Shown here in pieces: positions 34,664 through 41,613 of a DNA stretch of 64,000 nt. The DNA is taken from contig CAVVEQ010000011.1 in assembly GCA_963747315.1 (NCBI GenBank), forward strand, positions 62,001 to 126,000, read 5' to 3'. Below the pieces are notes generated by a model. The model saw only the letters and a program-made list of their open reading frames with translations, was not told the DNA's origin and did no database searches. Numbering within the stretch: position 1 is the first letter of the stretch; every line of letters starts with the position of its first letter. Source of the DNA: CAVVEQ01 sp963747315 (lineage in GTDB: Bacteria > Chloroflexota > Anaerolineae > Anaerolineales > Anaerolineaceae). The position numbers and the translations under genes were made by a program.

Positions 34664-36037
34664 CTAGTCGTCATCATCATCATCGTCGTCACCATCATCA
34701 TTGTCGTTGTCGTTGGTGTTCCAGTTGTCGTTCAGGTTGTCGTTCCAGTTGTCATTGGTGTTCCAGTTGTCATTCAGATTGTCATTCAGATTGTCATTCA
34801 GATTGTCATTCAGATTGTCATTCAGATTGTCATTCAGATTGTCATTCAGATTGTCATTCAGATTGTCATTCAGGTTATCATTCAGGTTATCGTTCAGGTT
34901 ATCATTCAGGTTATCGTTCAGGTTGTCATTCAGGTTGTCATTCAGGTTGTCATTCAGGTTATCGTTCAGGTTATCGTTCAGGTTATCGTTCAGGTTATCG
35001 TTCAGGTTATCGTTCAGGTTATCATTCAGGTTATCGTTCAGGTTATCGTTCAGGTTATCGTTCAGGTTATCGTTCAGGTTATCGTTCAGGTTATCGTTCA
35101 GGTTATCGTTTATGTCATCAGTAGAGGCGAGTTCAACTTCACGCATAACCAGGTTTCCATTGGCATCTTGCAAGGCATGTACCTTGACCAGGCTACCCAC
35201 CGTGATCTGTCCTTTGATCTCCGAGGTGGGGACCAGAACAAAAGTGCGCCCGCCAACCACCCAAGAGTCTGCATTGATCGCTTCAACGGTGCCAACGTAC
35301 TCGATCTCACCGTCGTCAAAGCTACCGGCAGTATTTGAAACCAGGATCGCACGCTTTATTTCGTCCTGAGCAGTTTCAGGTAAGGCACTCATCATTCCGC
35401 TCAAGGTCTCCGTGTAGCGCTTAAGAAGTACTGCCACCCGAGAAGCCAGTTCCTGGGCGCCGGTCGGGTCGCCAGCAGCCACGGTTTCTAGCTCTGCGAT
35501 CGCTCTCTGAACATATTGTTCGTATTCCTGAACCGCCTGGGCAATATCTACGTAGCGCCCGCTGGCAATCAACCGGGCAATCTCGTCCAGGCGCCGTTCA
35601 GCAAAAGCCAGATTGAGTTGGGCTTTTTGGGCTGCATCACGTGCCAGGGTAACACGAGTTTGTTCCATACCCGTCTTTACACTATAGAGTACATCGCCGG
35701 GTAAAGCCGATTGGGATGCATAAGCTGTCATTCCTGCCCCGCCAAACAAAAAGGTAACTAATATTACCAAAACTGCTGCTAAAGTAAGTACAGTCCGAAA
35801 CCCAGGGGTAGCCATGTTCCATTTCTCCTTCCATTGCTGGTAAAAAGGTACCTTGCCCGCTGTACGGGTATTGTATGAGAAACCTTGCTCCTTGACTATC
35901 TCGTCAACCTCAGCAACAAAATTGGCCAAGCCTCTGGCTGCGGCATCAGGATCACGGGGGGGTACCGAGCGTAGCTGTTGATACCTGCGCTCCAGTTCTG
36001 GGTCTATGGGTTGTTCTGAAAGAGGGTTATCAGCCAC
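34664..36037 (-). CDS. Membrane protein with DUF5667/DUF5666-like domains and NDNL repeat tail
   Basis: Translation most likely starts at GTG 36037, eight bases after GAGGAG at the end of the sigma gene. The N-terminal 80 residues are cytoplasmic; one membrane helix (TVLTLAAVLVILVTFLFGG) follows; then a DUF5667-like helical domain (SALPGDVLYSVKTGMEQ), a small DUF5666-like beta domain (GTVEAINADSWVVGGRTF), 28 perfect NDNL tetrapeptides (34775-35110), an NDNW/NTN region and a poly-Asp end. Its coupling to an ECF sigma factor suggests an anti-sigma or sensor role, but no zinc anti-sigma motif is visible. The tail should be disordered and acidic. Confidence 0.8.
   Translation of the reverse strand: MADNPLSEQPIDPELERRYQQLRSVPPRDPDAAARGLANFVAEVDEIVKEQGFSYNTRTAGKVPFYQQWKEKWNMATPGFRTVLTLAAVLVILVTFLFGGAGMTAYASQSALPGDVLYSVKTGMEQTRVTLARDAAQKAQLNLAFAERRLDEIARLIASGRYVDIAQAVQEYEQYVQRAIAELETVAAGDPTGAQELASRVAVLLKRYTETLSGMMSALPETAQDEIKRAILVSNTAGSFDDGEIEYVGTVEAINADSWVVGGRTFVLVPTSEIKGQITVGSLVKVHALQDANGNLVMREVELASTDDINDNLNDNLNDNLNDNLNDNLNDNLNDNLNDNLNDNLNDNLNDNLNDNLNDNLNDNLNDNLNDNLNDNLNDNLNDNLNDNLNDNLNDNLNDNLNDNLNDNLNDNLNDNLNDNLNDNWNTNDNWNDNLNDNWNTNDNDNDDGDDDDDDDD
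34775..35110. repeat. 12-base tandem repeat array, 28 units
   Basis: 336 bases of in-frame 12-mers. The first eight units on the plus strand are CAGATTGTCATT; later units are mostly CAGGTTATCGTT, CAGGTTATCATT or CAGGTTGTCATT. Variants cluster in blocks, a sign of recent local duplication. All encode NDNL. Confidence 0.95.
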
Positions 36038-36042
36038 GGGTA

Positions 36043-36579
36043 TTACTCCTCGCACACTGTCATAGACTGGCGCAATGTTACCAGAGCACGGTATTGCAAT
36101 GCGCGTGTAGCATCCACGGTCTTTCCCAGTAATTCAGCAACCTGATCATGTGACCAGTCTTCCATGAAACGAAGATCAATCACAATCTGTTGCTCGTATG
36201 GCAGTTGGAGCAAAGCATTTCTGAGTTGCTCAGTCTCCTGCCTGTTAAGAACTCCATTTTCAACATCGCTGTCTGGGTCAGGCTGTGAGTCTGCTTCCAG
36301 GGTTATATTGGAGGTCTGCTTGCGGTAAAAATCAACCGCCCAATTGTGTGCCATCCGGTAAAGGTATGCCCGCAAATTGCCTTCGGGGGTCCGTCTGCTC
36401 CGGATCAATTGTAAAAACCTTGAAAACGTTTCTGCCACACATTCCTCCGCCAGATACTGGTCGCCTAGCAGCCGGTAGGCATACCGGTACATACCTGGGC
36501 TGTTGTCCTTGTAGACCCTGATCAGAGCTTGTTTATCCAATTGCTGCGCCTCGGTCGACAGCACTGCTTCCTTGCACAC
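36043..36579 (-). CDS. ECF-type RNA polymerase sigma factor
   Basis: A 178-residue sigma-70 family protein. Region 2 spans the MYRYAYRLLGDQYLAEECVAETFSRFLQ ... AYLYRMAHNWAVDFYRK segment and region 4 the LLQLPYEQQIVIDLRFMEDWSHDQVAELLGKTVDATRALQYRALVTLRQ segment. The start is a GTG at 36579 behind GGTGAG. The gene ends just before, and supplies the ribosome site for, the membrane protein with the NDNL tail, so the two form a sigma/partner pair. Confidence 0.92.
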   Translation of the reverse strand: MCKEAVLSTEAQQLDKQALIRVYKDNSPGMYRYAYRLLGDQYLAEECVAETFSRFLQLIRSRRTPEGNLRAYLYRMAHNWAVDFYRKQTSNITLEADSQPDPDSDVENGVLNRQETEQLRNALLQLPYEQQIVIDLRFMEDWSHDQVAELLGKTVDATRALQYRALVTLRQSMTVCEE

Positions 36580-36692
36580 GGTTTCTCACCCTTTATAACG
36601 ACGAGAGAAGAAAAACATGACGATTAATGTTGGGATTACTCATTATAAACGCATCTAAGCTGCTCAAGCTGCTGACGAAGCTGGGTTCAAAT

Positions 36693-36727
36693 CAGGTGCA
36701 ACGCACTTCTCAAGTGCATTGCACCTG
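36693..36727. repeat. GTGCAA palindrome, copy 2
   Basis: Arms CAGGTGCAACGCACTT and AAGTGCATTGCACCTG around a three-base centre, with one mismatch. It is related to 17517-17553. Confidence 0.7.
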
Positions 36728-36740
36728 AACAAATTAAAGA

Positions 36741-36839
36741 TTGAACCGCCAAGGACACGAAGAAGCGAAGAAGCACAAAGAAAATACTCTTAATTACTTC
36801 GTGCTCTTTGGGTTTCCTTGGTGGTCTTCGCGGTTCAAT
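36741..36839. repeat. AACCRCCAAG palindromic repeat, copy 6
   Basis: About 100 bases, from TTGAACCGCCAAGGACACG to GTGGTCTTCGCGGTTCAA. Confidence 0.7.
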
Positions 36840-37001
36840 GTTTAAATCCCTATCCAGAACAAATATTCTACCCCACATCGCTATCCAGGTAATCTTAAAG
36901 TTTCCAAATCCCGATTGACATCTGCTATAATCGCGTGTAAACTTTAACGAGCTTGCCGAAAGACCTTGTAACCATATCTAAACCTGCAAAAGAGACCTTC
37001 T

Positions 37002-37859
37002 ATGGCTACATTGCGCGACCCACAACGACGGATCATCTTGCGCGAGCTGGGCTTCTCTGAAGAGCCCTTCTCTCGCTCGGCGGACCCGCGCTTCCTGTAC
37101 CTCTCTGCCCAGCACGGCGACGTGCTCGACCGCATCCAGGAGGTCGTCGAGGAGCGCCGCGGCCTGGCAGTGGTGGAGGGCGGCTTCGGGGTGGGCAAGA
37201 GCACCATCGCCCGCCGCCTGGAATCGATCTACCGCACCTACCCGGCGGATTTCCAGGTGGTCTTCGTCCACACCGCGGCCTACGAATCGGAGTATGCCGC
37301 CCTGCTGGACGTGAGCTACGCCCTCAACCTGGACCGCCGCAAAGGAATGACAATGCAGTGGCGCGAGTTCGAGAGCTTCCTGGTGGACCAGAAAGAGCAG
37401 GGCCGCAATGTGGTCGTCATCCTGGACGATGCCCAGCTCATGGTTCCGGATGCCCTGTCTCTGGTGCACCATATCTACAACTTCGACATCTCGCAAAAGC
37501 TGGCCCAGGTGATCCTCTTCGGGCAGCCCGAGCTGCAGCGCATCTTCAACCAGCGCACCGAGGTGCTCAGCCGGGTGGATGCCTGGTTCCGCCTCAACCC
37601 ACTCTCCCTGGAAGACACCCTGGAGCTGATCCGCTTCCGCTGCGCGGTTGCCGGGCGCAAAGACGCCCTGCTGACCCAGAGCGCCTTCCTGGAGGTATGG
37701 AAAGCCACCCGGGGCATCCCGCGCGAGATCGTGGCAGTCTGCTCCAAGGTGATCAACGAGATGGGCTACCAGAAGAAAGCCATGGCAGATAACGCCGTGG
37801 TGCACGCCGCCCTGCTCGATTCGCAGCCGCCGCGCGCCGAGGCCTTCGAGCTGGCTTGA
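37002..37859 (+). CDS. ExeA/TniB-like AAA ATPase
   Basis: A 285-residue P-loop ATPase. It has Walker A GGFGVGKST (60-68), Walker B VVVILDDAQ, sensor-like ILFGQPELQ and the GIPREI helix of the ExeA/GspA-like AAA_22 group. The N-terminal LGFSEEPFSRSADPRFLY stretch is typical of this group. These ATPases serve secretion, DNA transposition or partition. The neighbouring DNA-binding protein, RepA-like ATPase and primase suggest a role in mobile-element maintenance. No partner transposase is visible in the window. Confidence 0.85.
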   Translation: MATLRDPQRRIILRELGFSEEPFSRSADPRFLYLSAQHGDVLDRIQEVVEERRGLAVVEGGFGVGKSTIARRLESIYRTYPADFQVVFVHTAAYESEYAALLDVSYALNLDRRKGMTMQWREFESFLVDQKEQGRNVVVILDDAQLMVPDALSLVHHIYNFDISQKLAQVILFGQPELQRIFNQRTEVLSRVDAWFRLNPLSLEDTLELIRFRCAVAGRKDALLTQSAFLEVWKATRGIPREIVAVCSKVINEMGYQKKAMADNAVVHAALLDSQPPRAEAFELA

Positions 37860-37963
37860 GAGTCTGTCATGTGTCGGTTTCCGCCCATGCCCGCTCTCGC
37901 CCCGCAGACAACAAAACGGTTTGCAGTTTTTGACTTCAACCTCAAAAAAAGTTATCCACAGGC

Positions 37964-37990
37964 TTTAACCCCCATATCTGGGGGGTTAAA
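37964..37990. promoter_or_regulatory. Palindrome upstream of the RHH-like gene, distal site
   Basis: TTTAACCCCC pairs with GGGGGTTAAA around a seven-base loop, a perfect 10-bp stem. It may be an operator or a terminator for the ATPase gene; no T run follows. Confidence 0.5.
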
Positions 37991-38021
37991 GCACCCGGAC
38001 ACCCGTTTTTTGGGATAAGAC

Positions 38022-38043
38022 TATTTTTATGGACATAAAAATA
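38022..38043. promoter_or_regulatory. Palindromic operator directly before the RHH-like gene
   Basis: TATTTTTATG and CATAAAAATA are perfect 10-base arms with a two-base spacer, ending ten bases before the ATG at 38054. A site in this position fits autoregulation by the small DNA-binding protein. Confidence 0.6.
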
Positions 38044-38053
38044 ATGGAATTAT

Positions 38054-38425
38054 ATGGCTAAGAAAATACGAGATCCCGGCGACACCGATAAGACCGACCT
38101 GTACCCCTGGCTGCGTTTGCTGGAGCTGGAGGTGCAGCCTCCCAAGCACGCCACGCCGCGGCGGGGCAAAGGCCGCCCGCCAAACCCCTTCCCGCGCCGC
38201 CCGGTGCACGTCACCCTGACCGAAGACGAGCTGGACGCCCTCGACGAGTTGGCGCGCAGCCTTTCGGCGCATTTCAACAGCCGCATGCACCGCGGCCACG
38301 TGATCGCTTTCCTGACCTTCTACTTCCACAGCCGCCTGCAAAAAGGCGATGTGATCGACCTGCCGGAAGAAATCATCTCGCTGAGCGATCTGGCACACTA
38401 TCTTGACCTGGAAAAAGGAGTATAA
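38054..38425 (+). CDS. Small ribbon-helix-helix-like DNA-binding protein
   Basis: A 123-residue basic protein. After a Pro/Arg-rich N-terminus (RRGKGRPPNPFPRRP), residues 55-95 read VHVTLTEDELDALDELARSLS ... HRGHVIAFLTFYFHSRL, a strand followed by two helices as in RHH (CopG/ParD-like) proteins. Such proteins control plasmid copy number or partition and repress their own promoter; perfect palindromes lie just upstream. It precedes the RepA-like gene. The assignment rests on pattern only. Confidence 0.6.
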   Translation: MAKKIRDPGDTDKTDLYPWLRLLELEVQPPKHATPRRGKGRPPNPFPRRPVHVTLTEDELDALDELARSLSAHFNSRMHRGHVIAFLTFYFHSRLQKGDVIDLPEEIISLSDLAHYLDLEKGV

Positions 38426-38429
38426 TAGA

Positions 38430-38447
38430 TTAGAACTTTTGTTCTAA
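38430..38447. promoter_or_regulatory. SOS-box-like palindrome
   Basis: TTAGAAC-TTTT-GTTCTAA is a perfect palindrome containing GAAC-N4-GTTC, the core of the Gram-positive-type LexA box. A TATAAT (38421-38426) and a TTGACC-N17-TAGATT pair overlap it. It stands before the RepA-like gene leader. Confidence 0.5.
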
Positions 38448-38779
38448 CAAAGGACCCATTAAATGACAGACTTTATCAAAAGATCACCCCCAGATTAAAA
38501 ACCAGCCAGCCCGGCATGGGCAAATGCGGGCTGGGGCAGAGACGCTTGCGAAGCGAAGTTTTTTCGAAAACTGCTGACCCCTGCATTGTATCATGTTTCT
38601 GAGAGCCAGGCAAGCTGAGTGAAAGCCTGCCGCACCGGGTTGGGCAGCCCGGAACGGCCACCGCTTATCAGCGGCCTCAATGAGCCGCCGCTCAACGGAG
38701 CACCGCTTGAAAAGCGGTCTGGAAGCCTGATACCCCTCCGCACCTGCCGCACACCGGTTTGGCAGCTATCGCGGATTCT
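38448..38779 (+). other. Structured leader of the RepA-like gene with mini-ORF
   Basis: This region contains a 12-codon frame (38463-38498, MTDFIKRSPPD) preceded by AAAGGA, then a strong hairpin (38506-38534, CCAGCCC/GGGCTGG), CGCTT-GCG-AAGCG (38543-38555), AGTTTT-TTCG-AAAACT (38557-38572) with a UUCG tetraloop, and ACCGCTT-GAA-AAGCGGT (38701-38717). The density of stems suggests attenuation or an antisense copy-control RNA. Confidence 0.45.
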
Positions 38780-39937
38780 ATGGATTTCACAACCACGCCA
38801 AAAGTCAGAGCCGTCTTAGAGACGGTGCGCAGCCTGGATGCAGATGAAACGCGCCAGTTCCACTCTGCACTGCTCAACCCAAAGCGCGCCGGGCTGGAGA
38901 CCTCCCCCGAGGAGCACCCCGACCCCTGGCAGGTGTTCACCCTGCTGGACGCCTACCTGGAGCGCCCGCCGGTCGAGTACGTTGCCCAGGGGCTATTCGC
39001 CCTGCCCTCGCTGAACATCGTCTACGGCGCGCCGGGCACGCTGAAGAGCTTCATCCTGGCCGACCTGGCGGTATGCGCCGCGGCCGGCATGGACTGGCTG
39101 CCCCCGGCAGCCTGGATCAACGGCAACCAGAGCCGCGGCTACCCCACCCGCCAGTGCCCAACTATGTGGCTGGACTTCGACAACGGGCGCCGGCGCACCC
39201 ACGACCGCTTCGGCGCGCTGGGCCGCTCCCGCAACCTGCCCGCAGACACCCCCCTGTACTATTACTCCATGCCCTCCCCCTGGCTCAACGCCGGCGATAA
39301 AAACTCCATTGGCAACCTGCTGCTGCGCATCCAGGATAAAGGCATCCAGCTGGTGATGGTGGATAACCTGGGCGTGGTCAGCGGCGACGCCGACGAGAAC
39401 AGCGGCGATATGGTGGCGGTGATGTCCGAGTTCCGCCAGCTTGCCGAGGAAACCGGCGCGGCAGTGGTGCTGGTGCACCACCAGCGCAAAGGCACCGGCT
39501 ACACCGGGCGGGCCGGCGACAGCCTGCGCGGTCATTCCAGCATCGAGGCCTCCCTGGACCTGGCGCTGCTCGTCGAGCGCGAGGAGCTGTCCGATACGGT
39601 GACGATCAAAGCCACCAAGGTGCGCGGCGAGGACGTGCGCCCCTTCTCTGCCGTCTTCACCTACGATCCGGGCCCCAACGGGGAGCTGGAGACCGCCCAG
39701 TTCTACGGCATCGCTGCCGAGGACAACCGCAGCGGGCAGGCGATCGAGCGCGAGATCATGGTCGCCCTGCTGGGCTCCAGCCTGAACAAGACCGACCTGA
39801 CCAAGGCGGTCAAGGAGGTGCTGAAAGACGTGGGCATCAACCGCATCCGCGACTGGATCGACCGCCTGTCTGCCACCGGCAAGCTGGTCGTCTCTAACGG
39901 GAAGAACAACACCGAGAAGATCTACAGCCGCCTGTAA
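38780..39937 (+). CDS. RepA-like AAA ATPase / replicative helicase-type protein
   Basis: A 385-residue RecA-fold ATPase from ATG 38780 (a TTG at 38759 would add seven residues). It has Walker A YGAPGTLKSFILAD, Walker B VMVDNLGVVSGDADEN and a VLVHHQRKG motif, with a SLRGHSSIEASLDLALLV sensor region. The C-terminal 70 residues form a small winged helix (LNKTDLTKAVKEVLKDVGINRIRDWIDRL). This is the AAA_25/RepA-type replication helicase of plasmids and phages. It follows a structured leader and precedes an iteron-like region and, later, a primase. Confidence 0.82.
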   Translation: MDFTTTPKVRAVLETVRSLDADETRQFHSALLNPKRAGLETSPEEHPDPWQVFTLLDAYLERPPVEYVAQGLFALPSLNIVYGAPGTLKSFILADLAVCAAAGMDWLPPAAWINGNQSRGYPTRQCPTMWLDFDNGRRRTHDRFGALGRSRNLPADTPLYYYSMPSPWLNAGDKNSIGNLLLRIQDKGIQLVMVDNLGVVSGDADENSGDMVAVMSEFRQLAEETGAAVVLVHHQRKGTGYTGRAGDSLRGHSSIEASLDLALLVEREELSDTVTIKATKVRGEDVRPFSAVFTYDPGPNGELETAQFYGIAAEDNRSGQAIEREIMVALLGSSLNKTDLTKAVKEVLKDVGINRIRDWIDRLSATGKLVVSNGKNNTEKIYSRL

Positions 39938-39997
39938 GGGCATATTCACCACAGAGACACGGAGATCACAGAGAAAGTCTTTTATAAAACGCCGTAG

Positions 39998-40015
39998 GGC
40001 GGGATTTATCCCGCC
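39998..40015. repeat. GGCGGG palindrome, copy 3
   Basis: GGCGGGAT and ATCCCGCC flank a two-base centre and are preceded by CCGTAG, as in the copies at 9.1-9.3 kb. Confidence 0.6.
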
Positions 40016-40136
40016 TGCCTCGCCCAGAGCGGAACGGCAGTCGAAGGACGATTCACCGCAGAGAGCGCAGAGAAGGGCATTTGAACCGCAAAGGAATAAA
40101 GATAGCAAAGGGCTTTTGTCTACCACCCGCACATCG

Positions 40137-40631
40137 CACTTACCTGACACCTGACACCGGATCACCCCCTCACCCATGACCCCCTCACTCACACCCACTT
40201 ACACCCCGGGCATAATCGGCGGATACCGCCTGCGGGCGCTCGCCGGGGGTATGCCGCGTTTGCAGAATGCGATCCAGACTCAGATACTGTCATTGCTCGG
40301 CAATGGGCCGGCATCCCATACCGCTGGATGTGCATCCAGCCCCACTTACACCACCTACACCGGCTTACACTGCCGCCAGCGCCGTGCCAATCGGACTCCA
40401 AGAATCGCCAAACGCCACTTATTCCACTCACGGGCCTCCGGGCGCTCTTATCCCCCGGCAATGCTCTCTTTATTTCCCACCCAGATGCGAAAACAAACCG
40501 GATTCAGCATGTTTTTCCCCACTCCTCACAATTCGTACCGGTCATTTACTCATTTACAGCCATTTACGGGCACTTACAACCTGCCGCCCCCAGCCACTCA
40601 CGCACTTACCCCCCTTTAAGGGGGTAAGTGC
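40137..40631 (+). other. Candidate replication origin: CAYTTAC iterons and hairpin
   Basis: CAYTTAC-type units on the plus strand occur at 40137, 40196, 40343, 40352 (CACCTAC), 40543, 40551, 40561, 40571 and 40603. Those at 40543-40580 are nearly head to tail, at 8-10-base spacing. The last unit is one arm of a perfect hairpin, GCACTTACCCCC (40602-40613) with GGGGGTAAGTGC (40620-40631). The position just after the RepA-like gene fits an iteron-type origin, though the region's C+A bias could produce some matches by chance. Confidence 0.5.
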
Positions 40632-40729
40632 GCGTGGGGTTATCACCGGTCAATGCCAGGCATTGTTTGCTAAAGCGGTCTGCCTCAATCTTTGGGCAGC
40701 ACCCATCTTACGCCCCAGGGAGCAGTCTT

Positions 40730-41587
40730 ATGCCGCCTGACCGCTCTGCCCGGCAGGCACTCAGTGCTGAGACCAAAGCCCTGTTCAAGGCATTGTTCGC
40801 CGAACAGCGCCTGCGCCCCGGAACCTTGATGACTGTGCTGCTCAGCGTTGCCGCCCTGCTGCTGTTCCAGCCGCAGACCGTCGTTCTGGCGCTGGCTCTG
40901 TTTGCGGCAGTGCTGGCGGGTTGGGTGGCGCTGGTGATCGCCTTCAGCAAGCGCAAAGGCGACCTCGATTCCGGCGCCGAATACCCGGCCTACCCCGAGC
41001 TGAGAAAGCGCCTGCCCTGGATTGTCCTGGCGGGTGGGGGGCTGGTCGCCGCGCTGGTTGCGGTAACCTGGGCTGCGCCGCGGCTATTCCCGCCCTGCCC
41101 GCCGCAGGATACCCAGGCGTTCGCCTCGCAGACCCGCGAAGGCTGGCTGATCCGCTACGAGGGCGACCTGCGCCTGGGCGAAGCGCTGGAATATGCCCCG
41201 CTGCGCTGTCGCGGCGTTGAGGTGGACAGCCTGGCTTTTGATTTCCAGCTCGGCAGCGAGTACGGCAGCGCCCAGATCGGGCTGGACGGCAGCGGTACGG
41301 CGTTGATCGCCGGGATGGGCGCCTGGATTTACTCTGCCAAAGACAATCCTCCCACTCTGGCGGTGCAGTGCTTTGTGCTGGAAGGCGCCGCCCAAAACTG
41401 GGCCTGGCACGAGACCGCCCCGCAGACCCTGGAACCCGGCCGCTGGCAGGAGGTCGATTGCCCGGCGAGCCAGCTCAGCCCGCCGGGGTGGGCCAACCCG
41501 CCGCAGTTTATCGGCTTGCTGTTTGCGGATAGCGCCGGGGGGCAGGGCCTCAGCCGGGTGAATGTGGCTGCTGCAAATATTCGTTGA
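40730..41587 (+). CDS. Membrane protein with extracytoplasmic beta-sandwich domain
   Basis: A 285-residue protein from ATG 40730 behind AGGGAG. Residues 30-75 and 85-110 contain three membrane helices. The C-terminal 165 residues look like a galactose-binding or CBM-type jelly roll, with VDSLAFDFQLGSEYGSAQIGLDG and a final FIGLLFADSAGGQGLSRVNVAAANIR strand set. Four Cys in the outer part could form disulfides. It precedes the GH17-like gene by 26 bases and probably binds a glycan with it. I do not recognise a named family. Confidence 0.65.
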   Translation: MPPDRSARQALSAETKALFKALFAEQRLRPGTLMTVLLSVAALLLFQPQTVVLALALFAAVLAGWVALVIAFSKRKGDLDSGAEYPAYPELRKRLPWIVLAGGGLVAALVAVTWAAPRLFPPCPPQDTQAFASQTREGWLIRYEGDLRLGEALEYAPLRCRGVEVDSLAFDFQLGSEYGSAQIGLDGSGTALIAGMGAWIYSAKDNPPTLAVQCFVLEGAAQNWAWHETAPQTLEPGRWQEVDCPASQLSPPGWANPPQFIGLLFADSAGGQGLSRVNVAAANIR

Positions 41588-41613
41588 TGATTTATTGCTG
41601 ACAGGAGTTTTGT

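Larger units (their letters stand above)
36580..37001. other. Intergenic region with two repeat families
   Basis: 422 bases between divergent genes. It holds a diverged GTGCAA palindrome (36693-36727) and a full AACCRCCAAG repeat (36741-36839). No gene is seen; promoters must lie at the ends. Confidence 0.6.
39938..40729. other. Non-coding region with iteron-like repeats
   Basis: 792 bases without a convincing gene. It begins with diverged dispersed repeats (CACCACAGAGACACGGAG, CACCGCAGAGAGCGCAGAG), a GGCGGGAT palindrome (39998-40015) and a partial GAACCGCAAAGG repeat, then a C+A-rich zone of CACTTAC-type repeats ending in a long hairpin. Confidence 0.65.

Noticed and set aside
34447..35369. 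Long plus-strand frames of FRLSFRLS and GYRSGYRS repeats
   Set aside because: They are other-frame readings of the 12-base repeat array in the minus-strand gene; they have no start context or domain.
40176..40627. Overlapping plus-strand frames of about 100-157 residues between the RepA-like gene and the membrane protein
   Set aside because: Low-complexity Pro/Thr/His sequence, no ribosome site, and direct repeats explain the region better as non-coding.
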